Source: JALZAQ01 sp038253885 (GTDB lineage: Bacteria > Gemmatimonadota > Gemmatimonadetes > Gemmatimonadales > Gemmatimonadaceae). From it: a DNA stretch of 11,556 nt. The number at the start of each line of letters is the position of its first letter. Within the stretch, counting starts at the first letter, position 1. Below the pieces are notes generated by a model. The model had not been told where the DNA came from, made no database searches, and was given only the letters and a program-made list of their open reading frames with translations. Position numbers and translations under genes: made by a program. This document shows positions 1 to 5,764 of the stretch, in pieces. Location: assembly GCA_038253885.1 (NCBI GenBank), contig JBBSGP010000069.1, positions 1-11,556 of the forward strand, given 5' to 3'.

Positions 1-89
1 GCGTTCATCTCGGCCAGAAACTGCTCGCGGCGGGTGACCTTCCCCTTCGTGCTCCACGCGAGTCCGGCGAACGTCGTCTGATCACTCAT
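1..89 (-). CDS. IS5-family transposase, N-terminal 30 codons (runs off the window)
   Basis: Reading the minus strand from the ATG at 89 gives MSDQTTFAGLAWSTKGKVTR followed by REQFLAEMNA, open to the window edge. The pattern QTTFAxLAW, then a basic K/R stretch, then RREQFLAEM is the usual N-terminus of IS5-type DDE transposases, where the next residues are normally VVPW. The DDE catalytic core lies outside the window. No strong ribosome binding site precedes the start; only a loose GGGG lies about 8 bases upstream. Family assignment is from memory of the N-terminal pattern. The start is convincing because the ATG sits exactly where this family's protein begins. Confidence 0.82.
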   Translation of the reverse strand, partial: MSDQTTFAGLAWSTKGKVTRREQFLAEMN

Positions 90-107
90 CGCAGCGCCCC
101 GTCGATT

Positions 108-155
108 GAGGATGGTGCCTCAACCTACCCATCGCACATCCCGGACACCATCCTC
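108..155 (-). repeat. Inverted repeat in the IS leader, upstream of the transposase start
   Basis: GAGGATGGTG at 108-117 is a perfect inverted copy of CACCATCCTC at 146-155, giving a 10-bp stem with a 28-base loop in transcripts entering the element from the outside. It lies just upstream of the transposase ATG at 89. Hairpins there are known in several IS families to limit transposase translation from read-through transcripts. Applying that role here is inference. Confidence 0.5.
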
Positions 156-189
156 TTACTGCCAAATTCTCGAGTTGTGCAGAGCTTCC

Positions 190-1321
190 TTAAGGCGCTC
201 TTGCCACTTCCTTGATTGCCGATCACAGCCACCAGATCGTGATTGAGTTCGATCTGCGTATCGAACCATGTTTCTTTCAATGACGATCCCTCCTTCTTTC
301 GCACGGTTAGGCTCTTGATGTACTTCGTCTTGTTTCGCCGGACACGCTCCAATTTCGGGGGGACGTTGCCTACGAAGACTCGATCATTGAAGCGCCTGAG
401 CGCGCGTCGCAGCCCTTGGAACGAAAGATCCGACTTCATCCAAGTCATGGTTTCCCCGAGCCGATTTGGTTCGGTTGACGTCACGTAATGGTGCGCGTCG
501 CTCGCGTCCACGAGACGCGAGTTCACGCCAGCGGCGACGAGCTGCTCGCGCCTCATCTGATATTGGGCGATGGTCGGGGCTGCGGTGAACACGAAATCCA
601 CGCGCTCGATCGCGTCACGCTTTTGCGCAGCGCCTGCCCCGTCCCAGCGCATCTGACTCCACTCGCCGACGCCGAGAGCAGTCAAAACACGGTCCTGAAA
701 TACCGACTGGCCGATCGCGTTGCGTACCGTACCGAGGTCCACTGCTGCGCTGGCGAAGCCCACTTCGAGCACCGAATGGTTCGAACGAACGCTGTCCGGG
801 GTGGCCGCTTTCAACGCCGAACCTAACTCCGTCAGCCCGGACTTGGTGCCAACACAGCCATACCACGGCTCCCCATCTTCGAGCTGCAACTCCACGTTCA
901 GCTGCCGGAGGAAGAACTCCTCGATTTGGTCAGGTGATAGCTCGTCCGAGAATACCACGTGAAAGTTCAGCTTCTTCAGGTCGTTACTTCCGACGAATGA
1001 CGCAAGCCGCAATTCCACGACCGGTAGAATCAGATCCAGATTCTGAAGGAACCCTTTCTTGTGCGCCTCGAGCACGCGCCGGTAACCTTCGATCCCGAAG
1101 TAGTCGTTGATACCCACTGCCTTGATCTCGCCGGGGAGCTTCGACAGTGCGGTGATATAGTGCGCCCATGTCTGATCGTCTTGGGTATCGCCAAATGTCT
1201 GCTGGGCGGACGCCGGGCTATGAACGTGTAGGTCCCACTTATGCCACTCGGCGCCACGGGCGCTACCTAGATACGCTTTTGATCCTGCGAAGGTGAGGCT
1301 CCTAAACGGGGGAATGCACAT
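190..1321 (-). pseudogene. PHP-domain/AAA ATPase (TrlF-type), truncated by the IS insertion
   Basis: The protein begins MCIPPFRSLTFAG and soon shows WHKWDLHVHSPAS, the HxH metal-binding signature that opens PHP phosphoesterase domains. GINDYFGIEGY and DASDAHHY are later PHP-like motifs. Near residue 368 comes AVIGNQGSGKSAL, a Walker A loop of the SMC/ABC-like type. This order, PHP domain then an SMC-like ATPase, is that of proteins annotated as TrlF-family AAA-like ATPases, typically some 900 or more residues and of uncertain function, often seen in accessory or defence neighbourhoods. Here the host frame stops about 377 codons in, directly after GKSAL. The apparent reading frame then continues about 21 codons into the insertion element and stops at 125. 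The Walker B and the rest of the ATPase are lost. The ATG at 1321 has no clear ribosome binding site. Lower GC than its neighbours suggests acquisition by transfer. The truncation is seen directly; the family name is recalled from motif order. Confidence 0.8.
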
Positions 1322-1557
1322 TAACAGCGTTGGTACGCGCCCACAATGAATCCGTTTGGCGGTTCGCTGCGAGTCGGGGTGTGATGATATCGCGGAAGTG
1401 CTGCGTCACCCACTCCTCGGACCGAAGAGTCGCCCGAGGGTGAAGCCACAGTGGATCCTACAGCACCAGCACGGATTGGAGACGGCCGCGGCGTCCCCCG
1501 TGTGGCGCCACCAATTCGGCATGACGGTCGGGCAGGCTCACTACCTCCACGTCGTTT

Positions 1558-1573
1558 ACTGGTCTCTACCAGT
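1558..1573. promoter_or_regulatory. Short perfect inverted repeat 18 bases upstream of the rpsA -35 box
   Basis: ACTGGT (1558-1563) and ACCAGT (1568-1573) flank a 4-base loop. A dyad just upstream of a -35 element could be a regulator site. It could also be a chance hairpin. No known operator is recognised. Confidence 0.25.
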
Positions 1574-1591
1574 GACTCGACGTCTCTCCCA

Positions 1592-1620
1592 TTGACCCAA
1601 CTACGCCTGCTTCCTACATT
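1592..1620 (+). promoter_or_regulatory. Sigma70-type promoter of rpsA
   Basis: TTGACC (1592-1597, five of six consensus bases) is separated by exactly 17 bases from TACATT (1615-1620, four of six). Transcription would begin near 1627 and give a leader of about 90 bases before the S1 start. It is the best-matched promoter seen in the window. Activity is inferred from sequence only. Confidence 0.6.
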
Positions 1621-1716
1621 TACAGATTCCCCCGGACTGGCGGCGCGCACCATGCGCCGGCGGGCTCGGCCCCATCCACATCCTGCCTCGGCGCGGCGAG
1701 GTGAATTCCGCGACTC

Positions 1717-3531
1717 ATGGAGAACGTGTCTGTTATGACCGAGCTCGAAACCCCAACCCCACCGATGACGCAGAAGGAGAAGCAGAAATCCCAGAAGGGA
1801 GAGCTGCGCCTTCTCAGCAGCCGCGACAATCGCTGGGACGAAGACGACTACACGGACGACGAGCGCGACGCGATGATGGAGATGTACAACGGGACTCTCG
1901 CGTCCATCGATGAAGGCGAGATCGTCAAGAGCATCGTGCTCGAGATTCGCGACAACATGGTCGTGCTCGATATCGGCTTCAAATCCGAAGGCACTGTCCC
2001 GCTGGAGGAGTTCAAGGACTTCCCGGACCTCAAGGCGGGTGATGAGGTCGAGGTGCTGCTCGAGCATCTCGAGGACGCCGAAGGATCGGTCGTCCTGTCG
2101 AAGAAGAAGGCCGACTTCATGCGCGTCTGGGAGCGCATCCGCCAGGCGTACGAGAACGATCTGCCGGTGGAAGGCACCCTGGTGAAGAAGATCAAGGGCG
2201 GCGTGGTGGTCGACCTCATGGGCGTCGACGCGTTCCTCCCGGGATCCCAGATCGCTCTTCGCCGCGTCCCGAACATCGACGAGCTGCTCGGGCAGAAGTA
2301 CGAGTTCAAGATCATCAAGCTCAACAAGCGCCGGCGCAACATCGTCGTCTCGCGTCGCGTGATCCTCGAGGTCGAGCGGGCAGGCAAGCGCGAGAAGCTG
2401 ATGAAGGAGCTTCAGAAGGACCAGGTGCGGAAGGGCGTGGTCAAGAACATCACCGACTTCGGGGCGTTCATCGATCTCGGCGGCGTGGATGGATTGCTCC
2501 ATATCACCGACATGTCGTGGGGGCGCATCTCGCATCCGTCCGAGATGGTGCACATCGGCCAGGAGCTCGAGGTCAAGATCCTGGACATCGATTGGGAGCG
2601 CGAGCGCATCTCGCTCGGGCTCAAGCAGCTCCAGAGCTATCCCTGGAAGGATGTTGCCGAGAAGTATCCGGTCGGCACACGAGTCCAGGGCAAGGTGGTC
2701 TCGATCACAAATTACGGCGCCTTCATCGAGCTCGAGCCGGGCATCGAGGGTCTGGTGCACATCAGCGAGATGAGCTGGACGCGTAACGTCCGTCACCCGT
2801 CGAAGCTCGTGTCCATCGGCGAAGTGATCGAGGCGGTGGTGCTCAAGGTCGATCCGAACGAGGAGAAGATCTCACTCGGAATGAAGCAGACGGAGGTGGA
2901 TCCGTGGACGGCCCTGCCGCTCCGCTACCCGGTCGGGACCCGCCTGTCCGGAAAGGTCCGCAACCTCACCAGCTTCGGCGCCTTCGTCGAGATCGAGCCG
3001 GGCATCGACGGGCTGATCCACATCTCCGACATGAGCTGGACGAAGCGCGTCCAGCATCCGTCGGAGGTCGTGAAGAAGGGCGACACGGTGGATGTCGTGA
3101 TCCTCAACATCGACGCCGACAACAAGCGGATCTCCCTGGGGTTGAAGCAAGCGACTGAGGACCCGTGGCTCCGCATCGGCGAGAGCTATCCGGTGGGCAT
3201 GGATCTGAGCGGGAAGGTGGTCCGGCTGATGGACAAGGGCGTCGTGGTGGATATCGGAAACGACATCGAGGGTTTCGTGCCGATCAGCCAGCTGACGACC
3301 GGCAAGCCGGTCAGCAATCCCGCCGACGTCGTGTACGAGGGGATGAATCTCGACATGCGCATTCTCGAGGTGGACCCGATCCACCGTCGAATCGTGCTCG
3401 CGGTCACGAACATTCCGGAAGAGCAGCCGCCGCGTCCGGAGACTCCGTCAAAGGTGATCCCGATGGACTCGGAGGACGGCGTGCCCCTCGACATCCCGAT
3501 CGAGATGCCGACCGAGGCGACCCTGGAGTAG
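1717..3531 (+). CDS. rpsA: 30S ribosomal protein S1
   Basis: S1 binds mRNA and helps load it on the 30S subunit, and is needed for most translation initiation. The 604-residue product carries six S1 RNA-binding domains at roughly residues 65-131, 149-214, 235-303, 320-390, 406-477 and 493-564. Domains 3 to 5 show the classic signature GxFGAF(I/V)...G(L)(L/V/I)HI(S/T)(D/E)MSW and the repeated ending K(R/I)ISLGxKQ...DPW. Domains 1 and 2, which in the family mediate ribosome docking, are more divergent, as expected. The tail after residue 565 is acidic and proline-rich. Two starts are plausible: ATG 1717 with GAGGTG 13 bases upstream, and ATG 1735 (MTELETPTPP) with GGAGAA ending 10 bases upstream. 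The second may be the true start. The gene has its own promoter and a terminator-like hairpin, so it is probably monocistronic. The length matches the six-domain family; identification is secure. Confidence 0.97.
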   Translation: MENVSVMTELETPTPPMTQKEKQKSQKGELRLLSSRDNRWDEDDYTDDERDAMMEMYNGTLASIDEGEIVKSIVLEIRDNMVVLDIGFKSEGTVPLEEFKDFPDLKAGDEVEVLLEHLEDAEGSVVLSKKKADFMRVWERIRQAYENDLPVEGTLVKKIKGGVVVDLMGVDAFLPGSQIALRRVPNIDELLGQKYEFKIIKLNKRRRNIVVSRRVILEVERAGKREKLMKELQKDQVRKGVVKNITDFGAFIDLGGVDGLLHITDMSWGRISHPSEMVHIGQELEVKILDIDWERERISLGLKQLQSYPWKDVAEKYPVGTRVQGKVVSITNYGAFIELEPGIEGLVHISEMSWTRNVRHPSKLVSIGEVIEAVVLKVDPNEEKISLGMKQTEVDPWTALPLRYPVGTRLSGKVRNLTSFGAFVEIEPGIDGLIHISDMSWTKRVQHPSEVVKKGDTVDVVILNIDADNKRISLGLKQATEDPWLRIGESYPVGMDLSGKVVRLMDKGVVVDIGNDIEGFVPISQLTTGKPVSNPADVVYEGMNLDMRILEVDPIHRRIVLAVTNIPEEQPPRPETPSKVIPMDSEDGVPLDIPIEMPTEATLE

Positions 3532-3560
3532 CTGGCCGGTCAGCGCCACGAGCGGATCGG

Positions 3561-3590
3561 AGCGCCTCGCCGGACCATCGGCGAGGCGCT
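3561..3590 (+). terminator. Terminator-like hairpin after rpsA
   Basis: AGCGCCTCGCC (3561-3571) pairs perfectly with GGCGAGGCGCT (3580-3590) around an 8-base loop. Only a short T run (3590-3592) follows, so it may be a weak intrinsic terminator or an RNA-stabilising 3' end. It lies 30 bases after the rpsA stop. Confidence 0.65.
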
Positions 3591-3680
3591 TTCGCCATCA
3601 CGCTGTGCTCGCGGGTGTGACGTCCCAACCGGCCGCTCAGCCTAGATGCCCGCTCGCCGGCCGACTACCTTTCCGCGCCT

Positions 3681-5231
3681 ATGACGATGCGAGAGAAGCT
3701 CGATCTGCTCGAGCGCATGCGAGCCGAGGCGGAGCTGGGCGGCGGGGCGATGCGGGTCGCCGCCCAGCACGAGAAGGGCAAGCTCTCGGCGCGCGAGCGA
3801 CTCGACGTGCTGCTGGATGAGGGCAGCTTCATCGAGATGGATCGTTTCGCCACCCACCGGTCCCACGATTTCGGACTGGACGCGCAGCGCATCCTCGGTG
3901 ATGGCGTCGTCACCGGACACGGCCGAATCGATGGACGTCTGGTGTACGTGTTCTCGCAGGACTTCACCGTCTTCGGGGGATCGCTGTCCGAGGCGCATGC
4001 TGAGAAGATCTGCAAGATCATGGATCTCGCGGTGCGAAACGGGGCTCCCGTCATCGGTCTGAACGATTCCGGAGGTGCGCGCATCCAGGAGGGGGTCGTA
4101 TCGCTCGGAGCGTACGCCGACATCTTCCTGCGGAACACCCTGGCCTCCGGTGTCGTGCCCCAGATCTCGGCGATTCTCGGGCCCTGTGCGGGAGGCGCCG
4201 TGTATTCTCCGGCAATCACGGACTTCATCTACATGGTCCGGAACACATCCTACATGTTCGTCACCGGACCAAATGTCGTGAAGACGGTCACGCACGAGGA
4301 TGTCACGATGGAGGCGCTGGGCGGCGCCGATACACACGGCGGCACGTCGGGAGTGTCGCACTTCACGAGTGATTCCGAGCTCGCCTGTCTTCAGCAGATC
4401 CGTGAGCTCTTTCGCTTCATCCCATCCAACAACGTCGATGATCCACCGCGCGGCGCGGGAACGGATCCGTTCGACCGGCGCGATGGCGCGTTGGCGGAGC
4501 TCGTCCCGGACCATCCGGGCAAGCCCTATGACATGCATGACATCCTTCGCCGGGTCGTGGACGACGGCGAATTCTACGAGGTTCACCGCGACTACGGGAT
4601 GAATCTCCTCTGCGGATTCGCCCATCTGGGCGGCACGAGCGTTGGCCTGGTCGCCAACCAGCCGGCGGTGCTGGCCGGCGTTCTGGACATCGACGCGTCG
4701 GTCAAGGGTGCGCGGTTCATCCGCTTCTGCGATGCCTTCAACATCCCCCTCGTGACGTTCGAGGACGTGCCCGGATTCCTTCCGGGCGTCGCCCAGGAGC
4801 ACGGCGGAATCATCAGACACGGCGCGAAGCTCCTGTACGCCTACTGTGAGGCGACAGTACCGAAGCTCACCGTCATCACCCGCAAGGCCTACGGTGGGGC
4901 GTACGACGTGATGAGCTCCAAGCACATTCGCGGCGATTTCAACGTCGCGTGGCCGACCGCCGAGATCGCGGTCATGGGGCCGAAGGGCGCAGTCGAAATC
5001 CTGTTCCGGAAGGAGATATCGGAGAGCGACGATCCCCAGGCCGCCACCGACCGGAAGATCGAGGAGTATGTGGAGAAATTCGCCCATCCCTACATCGCCG
5101 CCGGTCGCGGCTTTCTGGATGACATCATCGATCCCCGGGACACCCGACCCCGGCTCATCGAGGCTCTGCGGACGCTGGCAGGAAAGCGCGATCGAAATCC
5201 GCCCAAGAAGCACGGCAACATCCCCCTCTGA
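3681..5231 (+). CDS. pccB: Acyl-CoA carboxylase carboxyltransferase (propionyl-CoA carboxylase beta type)
   Basis: This subunit transfers the carboxyl group from carboxybiotin to an acyl-CoA, giving methylmalonyl-CoA from propionyl-CoA or malonyl-CoA from acetyl-CoA. The 516 residues match the usual 510-540 of the family and contain two crotonase-like halves. The N half has NDSGGARIQEGV (128-139, oxyanion-hole glycines) and ILGPCAGGAVYSPA. The C half has FEDVPGFLPGVAQEHGGIIRHGAK and ITRKAYGGAYDVMSSKH (399-415), followed by AWPTAEIAVMGPKGAVEI. The GGAYDVMSSKH stretch and the C-terminal ending HGNIPL look most like propionyl-CoA carboxylase beta of the human type, but actual substrate choice cannot be settled here. 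The start MTMREKLDLLERMRAEAELGGG has no visible ribosome binding site; ATG 3687 is an alternative. It heads an operon with the biotin carboxylase and biotin carrier genes further on. Its TGA overlaps the next gene's ATG (TGATG). Confidence 0.93.
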   Translation: MTMREKLDLLERMRAEAELGGGAMRVAAQHEKGKLSARERLDVLLDEGSFIEMDRFATHRSHDFGLDAQRILGDGVVTGHGRIDGRLVYVFSQDFTVFGGSLSEAHAEKICKIMDLAVRNGAPVIGLNDSGGARIQEGVVSLGAYADIFLRNTLASGVVPQISAILGPCAGGAVYSPAITDFIYMVRNTSYMFVTGPNVVKTVTHEDVTMEALGGADTHGGTSGVSHFTSDSELACLQQIRELFRFIPSNNVDDPPRGAGTDPFDRRDGALAELVPDHPGKPYDMHDILRRVVDDGEFYEVHRDYGMNLLCGFAHLGGTSVGLVANQPAVLAGVLDIDASVKGARFIRFCDAFNIPLVTFEDVPGFLPGVAQEHGGIIRHGAKLLYAYCEATVPKLTVITRKAYGGAYDVMSSKHIRGDFNVAWPTAEIAVMGPKGAVEILFRKEISESDDPQAATDRKIEEYVEKFAHPYIAAGRGFLDDIIDPRDTRPRLIEALRTLAGKRDRNPPKKHGNIPL

Positions 5232-5728
5232 TGCCGCGACCCAGCCGCACGCTGCGGATCGGGGATGCCGCACCGGCCTTCGCCCTGCTGGAGCCGGTGG
5301 CTGCACGCGAGTGGACGCTCGACCAGCTGCTGGAGGGTAACCGCGGCCTACTGCTCGTCTTCCATCGCGGCCTCTGGTGACCGAACTGCCGCGGCCAGCT
5401 CGGGGAGCTGGAACAGGTTGCCCCGCAGCTTCTGGGGCGCGGGATCGGCGTGGCGATGGTGCTGGCGCAGCGCTGCGCAAAGTTGAGGGACTCGATGATG
5501 CGCCTGCCCGCCACCTATCCCTTCCCGGTGTTGTGCGACGAGACCCGGTCGACGGTCAAACAGTACGGGGTCTGGCATCCCCTCGGACTGGATGCCCTCA
5601 ACCAGGCCCATCCGTCATGCTTCCTTATCGACGCGCGCAGCCGCCGGCTTCTGTACGCGTTCGTCGGCCGAACCCAGTTCGCCCGGGCTCCGCTCTCGGC
5701 GATTCTCGACGTCGCGGATACCGAGTGA
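5231..5728 (+). CDS. Selenocysteine-containing peroxiredoxin-like protein (in-frame TGA = Sec50)
   Basis: Read straight through one TGA (5378-5380), the frame gives 165 residues of a peroxiredoxin-like AhpC/TSA protein of the thioredoxin fold. It begins MPRPSRTLRIGDAAPAFALL and has LLLVFHRGLW-U-PNCRGQL, where relatives have RGxWCPxCRxQL. Further on come YPFPVLCDETRSTVKQYGVW, HPSCFLIDARSR and VGRTQFARAP, all in frame and typical of the family. The TGA falls exactly on the peroxidatic cysteine codon (residue 50), with Cys53 retained in a UxxC motif. A stem-loop with SECIS geometry follows. Such enzymes reduce peroxides or thiols in the cytoplasm; no signal peptide is seen. The ATG overlaps the upstream stop (TGATG), and the biotin carboxylase starts 36 bases after this gene's stop. 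Alternatives are a nonsense mutation or a read error turning TGC/TGT into TGA. Intact sequence on both sides and the hairpin argue against these. No selenocysteine machinery (selA, selB, selC, selD) lies in the window. Confidence 0.85.
5378..5419 (+). promoter_or_regulatory. Candidate bacterial SECIS element with the Sec UGA codon
   Basis: After the TGA at 5378-5380, CCAGCTC (5395-5401) pairs perfectly with GAGCTGG (5405-5411) around a GGG loop, or a 5-base CGGGG loop if the last pair opens. The loop starts about 20 bases after the UGA and begins with G. This is within the rule described for bacterial SECIS elements: apical loop roughly 16-37 bases downstream, with a G at the start of the loop. 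A lower stem AACTG (5384-5388) with CAG-g-TT (5414-5419), including a bulged G, can extend it beyond an internal loop. In bacteria SelB with Sec-tRNA binds this structure to recode UGA. Recognition by this host's SelB is inferred. Confidence 0.75.
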
Positions 5729-5764
5729 CGAGCTGTCAGACGGGCGCCAGCTTCGACGGGTGAG

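Larger units (their letters stand above)
1..189 (-). mobile_element. One end of an IS5-type insertion sequence
   Basis: The element contains the transposase start (1-89) and about 100 bases of non-coding leader. Its outer end is inferred at 189. On the minus strand the sequence from there reads GGAAGCTCTGCACAA, which resembles IS5-group terminal inverted repeats. The interrupted host reading frame resumes immediately beyond it. The four bases at 190-193, TTAA, match the YTAR target preference described for part of the IS5 family and are the probable target duplication. The other end lies outside the window, so neither the inverted repeat nor the duplication can be confirmed here. The boundary could be off by a few bases. 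Confidence 0.7.
1322..1716. other. Non-coding region between the divergent trlF-like gene and rpsA
   Basis: No convincing gene is present. Reading frames here (for example plus 1356-1595) encode no family I recognise and have no ribosome binding site. Visible structure: a 10-base perfect palindrome GTGGCGCCAC at 1502-1511, a compact hairpin ACTGGT-ctct-ACCAGT at 1558-1573, and the rpsA promoter at 1592-1620. The leftmost 180 bases probably hold the upstream region of the minus-strand gene, but I see no well-matched promoter for it. Confidence 0.6.

Noticed and set aside
1356..1595. Small plus-strand frame in the region upstream of rpsA
   Set aside because: No ribosome binding site or recognisable family, and its end overlaps the rpsA promoter.
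1321..2796. Long open frame on the minus strand (491 codons) opposite rpsA
   Set aside because: Its sequence is the antisense of the S1 repeats, with biased His/Asp/Leu-rich composition and no family pattern. Long antisense frames are expected in GC-rich DNA.
5231..5380. Reading the peroxiredoxin-like gene as a pseudogene with a stop at codon 50
   Set aside because: The stop is TGA at the catalytic Cys position, everything downstream is intact and a SECIS-like hairpin follows. A simple nonsense mutation remains possible but is less likely.
3642..5480. 612-codon open frame on the minus strand opposite the carboxyltransferase gene
   Set aside because: It mirrors pccB codon by codon and has no recognisable domain or start signal; it is a shadow frame.
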